A program made the position numbers and the translations under genes. From an uncultured Azohydromonas sp. (lineage in GTDB: Bacteria > Pseudomonadota > Gammaproteobacteria > Burkholderiales > Burkholderiaceae_C), in assembly GCF_937926365.1 (NCBI RefSeq), contig NZ_CALAOH010000205.1:1-18875 (forward strand): 18,875 nucleotides of DNA, written 5' to 3'. Under the pieces are notes generated by a model. The model was not told the DNA's origin and ran no database searches. It was given only the letters and a program-made list of their open reading frames with translations. How positions within the stretch are numbered: position 1 is the first letter of the stretch; each line of letters opens with the position of its first letter. Below are positions 7,180 to 14,757 of this stretch, one piece after another.

Positions 7180-8919
7180 ATGCGCTTGAAGATGATCACC
7201 ACGCTGGTCGCCCTGGCCATGGGCTCGATGGCTGCCCAGGCCGTCGTGACCGACCAGATGATCCTGGACGACGCCAAGACCACCGGTGACGTGCTGTCCT
7301 GGGGCATTGGCACGCAGGGCCAGCGCTATTCGCCGCTCAAGCAGATCAATACCTCCACCATCGGCAAGCTGGTGCCGGTGTGGTCCTTCTCCTTCGGTGG
7401 CGAGAAGCAGCGCGGCCAAGAGTCGCAGCCGCTGATTCATGACGGCCGCATGTTCGTCACGGGCTCGTACTCGCGCATCTACGCGCTGGACGCCAAGACC
7501 GGCCAGAAGCTGTGGAAGTACGAGCACCGCCTGCCCGAAGGGATCATGCCCTGCTGCGACGTGATCAACCGCGGCGCCGCGCTCTACGACAACCTGGTGA
7601 TCTTCGCCACGCTGGACGCGCAACTCGTTGCGCTGGACCAGAAGACCGGCGACGTGGTGTGGAAGGAGAAGATCGACGACTACAAGGCCGGCTACTCCGC
7701 CACCGCCGCGCCGCTGATCGTCGATGGCCTGCTGCTGACGGGCGTCTCCGGCGGCGAGTTCGGCGTGGTGGGCCGCGTCGAGGCGCGCGACGCCAAGACG
7801 GGTCAGCTGGTGTGGGTGCGCCCGACGGTGGAAGGCCACATGGGCTACCGCTACGACAAGGACGGCAAGCAGATCGAGAACGGCGTCTCCGGCACGCCGG
7901 GCAAGACCTGGCCGGGCGACCTGTGGCAGACCGGCGGCGCCGCCACCTGGCTGGGCGGCACCTACGACGCGCGCACGGGCCTGGCCTACTTCGGCACCGG
8001 CAACCCGGCCCCGTGGAACTCCAACCTGCGCAAGGGCGACAACCTGTTCTCGTGCTCGACGGTGGCCATCGACGTCAAGACCGGCCAGATCAAGTGGCAC
8101 TACCAGAACACGCCCAACGACGGCTGGGACTTCGACGGCGTCAACGAGTTCGTGACCTTCGATGACGGCGGCCGCATCCTGGGCGGCAAGGCCGACCGCA
8201 ACGGCTTCTTCTACGTCAACGACGCCAAGACCGGCCAGCTGGTCAACGCCTTCCCCTTCGTCAAGAAGATCACCTGGGCCACCGGCATCGACCTGAAGAC
8301 GGGCCGTCCCAACTACGTGCCCGAGAACCGCCCGGGCGACCCCATCGCCAGCCCCGACGGCAAGAAGGGCCAGACCGTGTTCGCCGCGCCGGGCTTCCTG
8401 GGTGGCAAGAACCAGATGCCGATGGCGTACTCGCCCGACACGAAGCTGTTCTACGTCCCGGCCAACGAGTGGGGCATGGACATCTGGAACGAGCCCATCA
8501 CCTACAAGAAGGGCGCGGCCTACCTGGGCGCCGGCTTCACGATCAAGACGCTCAACGAGGAGTACATCGGCGCGCTGCGCGCCATCGACCCCAAGACCGG
8601 CAAGATCGCCTGGGAGGTCAAGAACAACGCGCCGCTGTGGGGCGGCGTGCTGACCACCGGCGGCAACCTGGTGTGGTGGGGCACGCCCGAGGGCTTCCTG
8701 CAGGCCGCCGACGCCAAGACCGGCAAGGTGGTGTGGAAGTTCCAGACCGGCTCCGGCGTGGTCGCGCCGCCGGTGACCTGGGAAGACAAGGGCGAGCAGT
8801 ACGTGGCCGTGGTCTCCGGCTGGGGTGGCGCGGTGCCGCTGTGGGGCGGTGACGTGGCCAAGCGCGTGAACTACCTGGAGCAGGGCGGCTCCGTCTGGGT
8901 GTTCAAGCTGATGAAGTAA
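7180..8919 (+). CDS. pedH: PQQ-dependent alcohol dehydrogenase, lanthanide type (ExaF/PedH-like)
   Basis: This is a periplasmic quinoprotein that oxidises primary alcohols to aldehydes and passes electrons from PQQH2 to a cytochrome c. The precursor has 579 residues with a signal peptide cleaved near AAQA. Family marks are the adjacent disulfide cysteines Cys125-Cys126 (MPCCDVINRG), metal ligands Glu193 (SGGEFGVVG) and Asn275 (GTGNPAPWN), catalytic Asp317 and Asp319 in NDGWDFDGVNE, repeated DAKTG propeller blades and the C-terminal GGSVWVFKL. The extra aspartate two residues after the catalytic one marks lanthanide-dependent enzymes; calcium ExaA has Ser there and MxaF has Ala. The overall sequence is closer to ethanol-type ExaA/ExaF/PedH than to XoxF. 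It is preceded by a sigma-54 promoter and a strong ribosome site. No cytochrome c or XoxJ-like gene is adjacent. Metal preference is predicted, not shown. Confidence 0.93.
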   Translation: MRLKMITTLVALAMGSMAAQAVVTDQMILDDAKTTGDVLSWGIGTQGQRYSPLKQINTSTIGKLVPVWSFSFGGEKQRGQESQPLIHDGRMFVTGSYSRIYALDAKTGQKLWKYEHRLPEGIMPCCDVINRGAALYDNLVIFATLDAQLVALDQKTGDVVWKEKIDDYKAGYSATAAPLIVDGLLLTGVSGGEFGVVGRVEARDAKTGQLVWVRPTVEGHMGYRYDKDGKQIENGVSGTPGKTWPGDLWQTGGAATWLGGTYDARTGLAYFGTGNPAPWNSNLRKGDNLFSCSTVAIDVKTGQIKWHYQNTPNDGWDFDGVNEFVTFDDGGRILGGKADRNGFFYVNDAKTGQLVNAFPFVKKITWATGIDLKTGRPNYVPENRPGDPIASPDGKKGQTVFAAPGFLGGKNQMPMAYSPDTKLFYVPANEWGMDIWNEPITYKKGAAYLGAGFTIKTLNEEYIGALRAIDPKTGKIAWEVKNNAPLWGGVLTTGGNLVWWGTPEGFLQAADAKTGKVVWKFQTGSGVVAPPVTWEDKGEQYVAVVSGWGGAVPLWGGDVAKRVNYLEQGGSVWVFKLMK

Positions 8920-8959
8920 TTCGAAAGCAAACCGGGGTGGCCGGGCTAAGCTGTCAGCG

Positions 8960-9712
8960 ATGACACGATGGCCTGGCTTTCAGCCAGGGCTGGCGCTGTG
9001 CGCGGCCCTGGTTTTTTGTTTTACAGCGCCGCCCGCGCGTGCCGCGGACCGGCCCTACCTCGTGCTGAGCACCGCGGCGATGGAGGACGACGAGCAGTCC
9101 TGGTCACTGGGCGGACGCCTGATCCGCACCGGTGCGGACAACGCGCTGCAGTTCGGGCTCGAATACGGCTTCACGCGCGCCACCTCCGTGGAACTGGAGT
9201 GGACCGTGGAGCGCGCCGGCGGCGGCGAGCATGCACGCGAGGCCGAGCTGGAGTTCAAGCAGCTCTTCAACGACAGCGAGCGCGACGGGTGGGGCGCCGG
9301 GTTGAGCGTGACGCTGGGCCTCACGCGCGAGCGCCTGGAAGGCGACGAAGGCGCCACGGAGCCGGGCGAGCCGCCGGGCAGGCGCGCGCGCCGTGGCCTG
9401 ACGGTGCAGTTGCCGCTGAGCGTGCCGCTGTGGCAGGAGCAGGGCCTCGCGCACGTCAACCTGGGCTGGCAGCGTGAGCCCTCGGGCGGCGGCCAGGGCT
9501 TCCTGGCCGCGGGGCTGGAGCGGCGGCTGGCGGGGCGCACCTGGGGGTTCGGCGAGGCGGTCTGGCAGCCGGGCAAGCGCCTGTTGCACGCGGGCATCCG
9601 CCACTGGTTGCGCCGCGACCGCCTGGCGCTGGACCTGAGCGTGCAGCGCCAGCAGGACGATGGTCGCTGGCGCAACGGCGTGGTGATCGGCGTCGTGGCC
9701 TACGACCTGTAG
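8960..9712 (+). CDS. Exported protein of unknown function, possible outer-membrane beta-barrel
   Basis: I do not recognise this 250-residue protein. It has a signal peptide (hydrophobic core LALCAALVFCF, cleavage near ARAAD). The mature part is made of short amphipathic strand-like segments alternating with charged turns (LQFGLEYGFTRATSVELEWTV, AGLSVTLGLT, LTVQLPLSVPLW, HVNLGWQRE, VVIGVVAYDL at the end). This pattern, with an aromatic or hydrophobic final residue, fits a small outer-membrane barrel of about 8-12 strands. It lies 40 bases after the dehydrogenase stop with no clear terminator between, so cotranscription is likely. No good ribosome site is visible. It could be a channel for a product or for metal, but that is only positional inference. 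Confidence 0.6.
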   Translation: MTRWPGFQPGLALCAALVFCFTAPPARAADRPYLVLSTAAMEDDEQSWSLGGRLIRTGADNALQFGLEYGFTRATSVELEWTVERAGGGEHAREAELEFKQLFNDSERDGWGAGLSVTLGLTRERLEGDEGATEPGEPPGRRARRGLTVQLPLSVPLWQEQGLAHVNLGWQREPSGGGQGFLAAGLERRLAGRTWGFGEAVWQPGKRLLHAGIRHWLRRDRLALDLSVQRQQDDGRWRNGVVIGVVAYDL

Positions 9713-9792
9713 GCTGCGCGCATCGCCCCTGTTTGGGTGGTGCGCAAGCGGTAGTGAAAAAAGCACGATTTCGTAACTTGCGCCCCTTGGGC

Positions 9793-9800
9793 AGGAGGAG
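9793..9800 (+). promoter_or_regulatory. Strong ribosome binding site for a GTG start
   Basis: AGGAGGAG lies five bases before the GTG at 9806, which decides this non-ATG start for the PEP-CTERM gene. Confidence 0.85.
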
Positions 9801-9805
9801 AAATC

Positions 9806-10351
9806 GTGAAGAAAGTTTTGGCGGTTGCCGTTCTGGCAGCGTCAGCGGTGGGCAGCGCCATGGCGGCACCGCTGATGGGTAGCGTTCTCAACTACCAGTA
9901 CTACTACCCGGACTCGGGCACGTCCTACGCGGGCACGCCCGACGTCAACAGCAATTTCATCGTGGGCCCGGACGCGGAGTTCTACACCCTCACCGACGCC
10001 ATCGGCTCCATGGACGTCACGGCCGACCAGGTCATCGTCGATTTCAGCCACAGCGGGACGTTTGGTCCGGCGACGTTCAACGGCTGGGTGCTCACGGACA
10101 TCTTCAGCAACATCGACCGCTTCGCCTCGGTGACCATCGACGCGGCCACCAACATGGTCGGCCTGGACGCGAGCCGGCTGAGCTTCACCGACGACACCAT
10201 CGCCCTGAACTGGCAGGGGCTGGCCTTCGATGCCGACACCCGCGTGGTGCTGAACGTGAGCACCAGCCCATTCCCCGTTCCCGAGCCTGGCAGCCTGCCG
10301 CTGCTGGGTGCGGCGCTGCTGGGCATCGCCTTCATCCGGCGCAACGCCTGA
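9806..10351 (+). CDS. PEP-CTERM sorting-domain protein
   Basis: This is an exported 181-residue protein with an N-terminal signal peptide (MKKVLAVAVLAASAVGSAMA) and a C-terminal PEP-CTERM sorting signal: VPEPGSL, a transmembrane stretch (LLGAALLGIAFI) and a terminal RRNA. In other Gram-negative bacteria an exosortase (EpsH type) recognises this signal and processes the protein, often with exopolysaccharide export. The middle domain is low in cysteine, rich in Asp, Ser and Thr, and unrecognised. It starts with GTG after a strong ribosome site. No exosortase gene is in the window. It sits between the quinoprotein block and the convergent Bug gene, and no functional tie to either is evident. Confidence 0.88.
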   Translation: MKKVLAVAVLAASAVGSAMAAPLMGSVLNYQYYYPDSGTSYAGTPDVNSNFIVGPDAEFYTLTDAIGSMDVTADQVIVDFSHSGTFGPATFNGWVLTDIFSNIDRFASVTIDAATNMVGLDASRLSFTDDTIALNWQGLAFDADTRVVLNVSTSPFPVPEPGSLPLLGAALLGIAFIRRNA

Positions 10352-10368
10352 GGGCTGCGGGGCTCCAG

Positions 10369-10400
10369 GGGCAGCGCAGCGGCAGGCTCAGCTGCTGCCC
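10369..10400. terminator. Possible bidirectional hairpin between convergent genes
   Basis: GGGCAGC and GCTGCCC pair across 18 bases in the gap between the PEP-CTERM gene and the end of the Bug gene, running into the last codons of the latter. There is no T-run, so this is a weak call. Confidence 0.25.
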
Positions 10401-11398
10401 TTGGCCAGCCCCAGCTTCTCCACCGCGCGCCGCTCGGCCGCGTAGGTCTCGCGCATGCTACGCGCGTAGTCCTCGGGCCCCAGGTAGGCCAGCTCCTGGT
10501 CGTACTTGGCCAGCTCGGCCACATGTTGCGGATCGAACATCGCGGCCTTGAAGGCGTCGTGCAGCGTGTTCACCACCGCGCGCGGCAGCCCGCGCGGGCC
10601 GGCCAGCCCGTAAGGCGACATGGCCACGATGCCGTGGCCCAGCTCCTTGAGCGTGGGCACCTGGGGCCAGCGCTTGGTGCGGTGGTCGCCGAAGGTGGCC
10701 AGCAGGCGCAGCTGGCCGCCGTCCACGAAGGGCGCGAAGCCGTTGGAGGTCACGCCCGCCATGACCTGTCCCGCGGACACGGCGATCATCTGCTGCGCCA
10801 CGCCCTTGTAGGGCACGTGCACCCACTGCAGGTTGCGGCGGCCGAAGAGCTCGTCCATCACCAGGTGCGGCGTGGTGCCGGTGCCGTTGGTCGCCACCGT
10901 CAGCTCGCCCGGGTGCGCCTGGGCCCAATCGAACAGGTCTTCCAGCGTCCGCACCGGGCTGCTGACGGGCACCACGATGCCGAAGGTCACGCCGCTGATC
11001 TGGATGATGGGCGTGGTGTCGCGGATCGGGTCCCAGAGCACTTTCTGCACCCAGGGCGCGCGAAAGACCGGCTGCGGCATCTGCGCGATGGTGTAGCCGT
11101 CGGGCGCGGCCTGCTGCAGCACCGGCATGACCAGCGTGCCGCCGGCGCCGCCGCGGTTCTCGATCAGCACCTTCTGTCCCAGATGGCGCGCGGCGATCTC
11201 GGCCAGCAGCCGCATGGTCAGATCGGTGGCGCCGCCCGCGGCCCAGGGCACCCACAGCGTCACCGGACGGCTGGGGAAGCGGTCGGCGGGCTCCGCGAGC
11301 ACGATGGCGCTGGCGGTGCCGGCCATGGGCGCCAGCAGCGTGCCGGCGATGCGCCGCAGCGCACCGCGGCGCGCCAGCAGGTCTTGTCTCATTGCCAT
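10388..11398 (-). CDS. Bug-family (TctC-like) solute-binding protein
   Basis: This is a periplasmic binding protein of the Bug/TctC family, abundant in Burkholderiales; family members bind carboxylates and similar small anions. The 336-residue product starts at 11398 with GGAG eight bases upstream, and has an export signal with several arginines (ARRGALRRIAGTLL). Family marks are FPSRPVTLWVPWAAGGATDLTMR, the ENRGGAGGT loop, PDGYT, VPYKG and a Trp-Pro-x-VPTLKELG segment. No TctA/TctB membrane genes are nearby, as is usual for orphan Bug proteins. Its start overlaps the stop of the lipoprotein gene by 10 bases, making it the last gene of the long minus-strand operon. The ligand is unknown. Membership in a quinoprotein operon may suggest an alcohol oxidation product or cofactor, which is inference. 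Confidence 0.88.
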   Translation of the reverse strand: MAMRQDLLARRGALRRIAGTLLAPMAGTASAIVLAEPADRFPSRPVTLWVPWAAGGATDLTMRLLAEIAARHLGQKVLIENRGGAGGTLVMPVLQQAAPDGYTIAQMPQPVFRAPWVQKVLWDPIRDTTPIIQISGVTFGIVVPVSSPVRTLEDLFDWAQAHPGELTVATNGTGTTPHLVMDELFGRRNLQWVHVPYKGVAQQMIAVSAGQVMAGVTSNGFAPFVDGGQLRLLATFGDHRTKRWPQVPTLKELGHGIVAMSPYGLAGPRGLPRAVVNTLHDAFKAAMFDPQHVAELAKYDQELAYLGPEDYARSMRETYAAERRAVEKLGLAKGSS

Positions 11399-12111
11399 GA
11401 CAACAGCTCCATGGTCAGGGTGCCGCCGAGCAGCATGGGCGAGCCCGCGAGCTCCTGGCGCTGCAGCTTCACCAGCCCCACGCCGGGGCAATACCACTCG
11501 GTGGTCAGCAGCGGCAGCTCGCGCCAGCCGCTGACCGGATCGGCAAACAGCTTCAGCGCCGCCGTGCCTTTGATGCGCAGGCAGCCTTCGAAGTGCCCCG
11601 CGCGCGTGTCCACGGCCTGGCCCAGGGCCTCGATGACGTAGTTCATGGGCACCGCCGGCGCGCTGTGTCGCACCTCGGCCGGGAAGCCCTGGCGGCGCTG
11701 CAGCAGGTACGTGATGGTGGGCGCCGCCCACTGCGTGCCCACCGCCAGCGGCGCCTTGACCACGTAGCGCCGCGCCTCGTCGCGCTCGGGCTCGGCCTGC
11801 ACCAGGCTGCGGCTGGCGACGCGGAAGACGCCGCTGTCGTCGGCGCGCAGCCAGTAGTCCATGCCCGCGTCGCTGCGGCGCAGAAAGGCCGCGCCGTCGT
11901 CCAGCGAGCCGTCGCTGCCCAGCGTCTCGAAGCTGCGCAACTCACGCTCCACGCGCTCGTCTTCCCACTCGGTACGCAGCTCGTAGGTCCAGCGGTGGCC
12001 CGATTCGAGCGGGAACAGCTCCGCGCCCGGCGCCTTGGCGCCGCAGCCGGCCAGCAGTGCCGTGGCGGTGGCCGCCAGCCCCGGGAGAAGCAGCAGGTGC
12101 GCGCGCATCAT
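11389..12111 (-). CDS. Putative lipoprotein of unknown function
   Basis: This is a 240-residue protein with a lipoprotein signal peptide ending in the lipobox LLAGC (Cys23), followed by GAKAPGAELFPLESGHRWTYEL. The rest is strand-rich with no transmembrane segment and no catalytic motif that I recognise (later FEGCLRIKGTA and TTEWYCPGVGLVKLQ). The SGHRWTYEL and WYCPGVGLVK elements resemble a pattern seen in many uncharacterised bacterial lipoproteins. Residue +2 is Gly, so sorting to the outer membrane is likely. The start ATG at 12111 overlaps the preceding stop as ATGA, with GGAGA just before it; a second ATG follows immediately. It is cotranscribed with the membrane protein upstream and the Bug protein downstream. 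Confidence 0.75.
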   Translation of the reverse strand: MMRAHLLLLPGLAATATALLAGCGAKAPGAELFPLESGHRWTYELRTEWEDERVERELRSFETLGSDGSLDDGAAFLRRSDAGMDYWLRADDSGVFRVASRSLVQAEPERDEARRYVVKAPLAVGTQWAAPTITYLLQRRQGFPAEVRHSAPAVPMNYVIEALGQAVDTRAGHFEGCLRIKGTAALKLFADPVSGWRELPLLTTEWYCPGVGLVKLQRQELAGSPMLLGGTLTMELLSWQ

Positions 12112-12602
12112 TTCTCCGGCAGCTGCGGCGCGGGCAGGTCGCGGATGGTGATGCGCTGCTCGTCGCTGCCCGGGCGCAGCCACGACACGCCGCCCTTGCC
12201 CACGCGCGGCTCGGCGGTGCCGACCTGGCTCACGCCCTGGCGTACCTTCTTCATGCCCTCGTCCAGCAGCGCGTGCAGGTCCTTGGCGTAGGGCAGCTTG
12301 TAGGCGCGCGGCTGGCGCGCGGGCTTGCCGTTCTCCAGCGCGTTGACCCAGACGTAGAGCGCGCCGGGGGTGGTCTTGCCGGGCTCCTCGATCACCGCCG
12401 CGAGCAGCACGAACTTCTCCGGCAGCGGGTCGGCATTGGGCCAGCCCGCCAGGCCGTGCGCCGTGTCGTCGGCGAAGAAGTAGAACACCGTCACCGCCAC
12501 CACCAGCAGGCCCTTGAGCCAGGCCGGCCAGCGCGACCACACCAGCGCCAGCGCGCACAGCAGCACCAGCACCGCGAGAGAGAGGATCAGGGCGAGGGTC
12601 AT
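12108..12602 (-). CDS. Two-helix inner-membrane protein of unknown function
   Basis: This is a 164-residue protein with two N-terminal hydrophobic segments (about residues 2-22 and 29-44), followed by a soluble domain rich in charged residues (KFVLLAAVIEEPGKTTPGALYVWVN, then GVSWLRPGSDEQRITI near the C-terminus). I do not recognise the family. The start at 12602 overlaps the previous stop as ATGA, and the end overlaps the lipoprotein start in the same way. A longer open frame upstream is only a shadow of the ExbD-like gene. It belongs to a four-gene membrane module with the ExbB-like, ExbD-like and lipoprotein genes, and presumably forms a complex with them. Confidence 0.75.
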   Translation of the reverse strand: MTLALILSLAVLVLLCALALVWSRWPAWLKGLLVVAVTVFYFFADDTAHGLAGWPNADPLPEKFVLLAAVIEEPGKTTPGALYVWVNALENGKPARQPRAYKLPYAKDLHALLDEGMKKVRQGVSQVGTAEPRVGKGGVSWLRPGSDEQRITIRDLPAPQLPEK

Positions 12603-13204
12603 AACCGTTGCACCAGCGATTTGGGAAGCGTGCTGACGTTGGTGACGTTGCCGTCGGGCAGCACCGTGAAGCGGACGGCCGTGGCCTCGTCGCCCTTGCG
12701 GGCCAGCTGCACCTGTCCGTAGAACACCACGTCCGCGCGGGGATTGACCTTGATGACGGAGACGGTGGCCTCCACCGGCTTGCCGTTCTTGGTCTCGTAG
12801 TAGTGGACGTTGACCGTGAACTCGCCCGGCTCGATGCCTCGCAGCGTGACGACTTCCTGGTTCAGCGGGTTGACCACCTGCTTGCCGTTGATCACCACCG
12901 TGTCGTTGGTCAGGCCGCGGTCGTCGCGGTCCAGGTGCATCAGCCCGGCCTCGCGGGCGCGGAACCACACCAGCTCGCCGGCGGGGTCCTGCACCCAGGT
13001 GTCGAGGTCGTTGGGGTCCATGTCCGGCCAGGACACGTTGATGATGAACTCGGCCTTGGCGGGGATGTCGCCCGCCTTGAGCGCCTTCGGGTTCATCGCC
13101 AGCAGCGCCACGATGAAGCAGAAGACGAAGGCGATGAGCATGTTGAACAACATGTCATAGAAGGGATCGACCTCGGCCTCGCGGGTCGTGCGGCGCCGGC
13201 GCAT
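12599..13204 (-). CDS. ExbD/MotB-like membrane protein with a periplasmic domain
   Basis: This is a 201-residue protein with an arginine-rich cytoplasmic start, one transmembrane helix (about residues 16-37) and a periplasmic domain. The helix begins DPFYDMLFNMLIAFVFCFI; Asp17 sits where ExbD, TolR and MotB carry their proton-binding aspartate. The periplasmic part contains DPNDLDTWVQDPAGELVWF (63-81) and GEFTVNVHYY, which resembles DUF2135/YfaP-like beta-sandwich domains, not the usual ExbD periplasmic domain or an OmpA-type peptidoglycan anchor. It follows the ExbB/MotA-like gene by seven bases, so a proton-channel pair is likely. It overlaps the next gene by four bases. It may power a periplasmic or outer-membrane process; the target is unknown. 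Confidence 0.7.
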   Translation of the reverse strand: MRRRRTTREAEVDPFYDMLFNMLIAFVFCFIVALLAMNPKALKAGDIPAKAEFIINVSWPDMDPNDLDTWVQDPAGELVWFRAREAGLMHLDRDDRGLTNDTVVINGKQVVNPLNQEVVTLRGIEPGEFTVNVHYYETKNGKPVEATVSVIKVNPRADVVFYGQVQLARKGDEATAVRFTVLPDGNVTNVSTLPKSLVQRL

Positions 13205-13211
13205 GCCTTCC

Positions 13212-13898
13212 TCACTCCTCGCCCGCGTCCAGGCTCAGCCCGGCGCGCTGGATGTCGGCCACCAGCACGTCGGCATAGCGGTCCAGCCGCGTGAGCTGCA
13301 GGCCCAGCAGGATGTTGCCCACCAGCCCCACCATGGTCGTGAGCAGCGCCACGCCCAGGCCCGTGGTGAGCTGGCGCAGCAGCTCCTGCGACTGCGCCGG
13401 GTCGAAGTTCTGCAGCTTGCCGATCTGCAGCGCCAGGATCGAGAAGCCGATCACCTTGCCCAGCAGCCCCAGCTTGAGCTGGATGCCGTTGACCCACCAC
13501 GCGGTGCCGTGCGGGCCGTGCGTGCGCTCCAGCAGCAGGTCCATCGGGGCGCCGCCGTCCTGGGGCCGCGCGCGCAGCGCCCGCAGGTACTCCGCCGCCC
13601 AGCCGTCGCCCTGCGGCCCCTGGGCCAGCAGCTGCCGCTCGCGCTGCAGCACGCGCGTGCGCGTGCCGCACCACAGCGAGGCGGTGAAGAAGATGACGAT
13701 GATCACCAGCGTCAGCCCGGTCGGATCGGCCGACAGCAGCAGGCCCCACACACCGCGCACGCCCAGCAGCCAGGTGGCGAAGGCCAGCAGCCCGGCCAAG
13801 GCGAGCCACTCGAAGGCCAGGGGCTCCACCGGCGCGGCGTCGGCCCGGCCACGGGCGCGCCGCGGCGTGATCGCCGCCAGGGAAGGGAGCATCTTCAT
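13212..13898 (-). CDS. MotA/TolQ/ExbB-like proton-channel protein
   Basis: This is a 228-residue inner-membrane protein with hydrophobic segments at about 28-53, 60-78, 142-161 and 180-202. The last two, joined by a short periplasmic loop, resemble the MotA/TolQ/ExbB core: LGLLGKVIGFSILALQIGKL, then QLTTGLGVALLTTMVGLVGNILLGLQL with the conserved TGLGVALLTT pattern. A cytoplasmic loop of about 60 residues separates them from the first pair. The start at 13898 has a purine-rich GAGGGAGG just upstream, and the gap from the ABC permease stop is 10 bases. With the ExbD-like gene it should form an ion-driven motor or energiser. Whether it serves the PQQ receptor, or another part of this operon, cannot be told from sequence. 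Confidence 0.75.
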   Translation of the reverse strand: MKMLPSLAAITPRRARGRADAAPVEPLAFEWLALAGLLAFATWLLGVRGVWGLLLSADPTGLTLVIIVIFFTASLWCGTRTRVLQRERQLLAQGPQGDGWAAEYLRALRARPQDGGAPMDLLLERTHGPHGTAWWVNGIQLKLGLLGKVIGFSILALQIGKLQNFDPAQSQELLRQLTTGLGVALLTTMVGLVGNILLGLQLTRLDRYADVLVADIQRAGLSLDAGEE

Positions 13899-13908
13899 CG
13901 CCTCCCTC

Positions 13909-14757
13909 TCAGCCGCGCTTGGTCAGCGCGCCGAAGCCGCGCTGCGGGTCGTAGCCCCAGCTCGCGACGATGAAGCACACCGCCAGCGTGCCCAGCACGA
14001 TCCAGGGCGAGATGCCCGGGTCCTTGCCGTAGAGCGCGAAGCGCATCCACTCCACCGCGTGCGTGAACGGGTTGAAGCGCGCCACCTGGTACACCCAGTT
14101 GGCGCCCGACTCCTCCAGCTTCCACAGCGGATAGAGCGCGGTGGACATGAAGTACATCGGGAAGATGACGAAGTTCATCGTCCCGGCGAAGTTCTCCAGC
14201 TGCTTGATGTGCACCGACAGCAGCAGGCCCAGCGCGCCCAGCATCAGCGCGCCGCACACCGCCGCCAGCAGCACCGGCAGCAGGTGCTCCAGCACCGGCA
14301 GCTCGGTGCCCAGCAGCGCCGCGACGACGACGAAGGCCGCGGCCTGCGCCAGCGACAACACGGCGGTGGCCATGAGCTTGGACAGCAGGATCCACGGCCG
14401 CGGCAGCGGCGCCGTCAGCAGCAGCCGCATCAGGCCCATCTCGCGGTCGTAGACCATCGCCAGGCTCGACTGCATGCCGTTGAACAGCAGCACCATGCCC
14501 ACCAGGCCCGGCGCGATGTAGACGTCGTAGGGCGTGTAGGTGTCGTAGGGCTCGGCGATGGCCATGCCGAACACGTTGCGGAAGCCCGCGGCGAACACCG
14601 CCAGCCACAGCAGCGGCCGCACCAGCGCCGACACCAGGCGGCCGGACTGCTGCGAGAACTTCAGCAGCTCGCGCCAGACGATGGCGCGCATCGCCAGCAG
14701 CGCGTGCGCGATCACGCCCAGGCGCTCGCGGGCGGGGGTCAGGGTCGGGCTTTGCAC
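13909..14757 (-). CDS. ABC-2 type permease, PQQ-dependent alcohol dehydrogenase system (PedC-like)
   Basis: This is an inner-membrane permease of 282 residues of the ABC-2 family, the type linked to quinoprotein alcohol dehydrogenase loci and called PedC in phenylethanol degradation. Six membrane segments lie at about 41-60, 82-103, 126-149, 158-181, 191-212 and 252-269, with the ABC-2 signature region YDREMGLMRLLLTAPLPR between the second and third. The GTG at 14757 is preferred because GGAG lies five bases upstream; it overlaps the binding-protein gene by 19 bases. Internal in-frame starts (for example the ATG at 14691) are possible. ABC-2 permeases usually export, yet this one sits beside a binding protein. 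Its substrate is unknown. Confidence 0.85.
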   Translation of the reverse strand: MQSPTLTPARERLGVIAHALLAMRAIVWRELLKFSQQSGRLVSALVRPLLWLAVFAAGFRNVFGMAIAEPYDTYTPYDVYIAPGLVGMVLLFNGMQSSLAMVYDREMGLMRLLLTAPLPRPWILLSKLMATAVLSLAQAAAFVVVAALLGTELPVLEHLLPVLLAAVCGALMLGALGLLLSVHIKQLENFAGTMNFVIFPMYFMSTALYPLWKLEESGANWVYQVARFNPFTHAVEWMRFALYGKDPGISPWIVLGTLAVCFIVASWGYDPQRGFGALTKRG

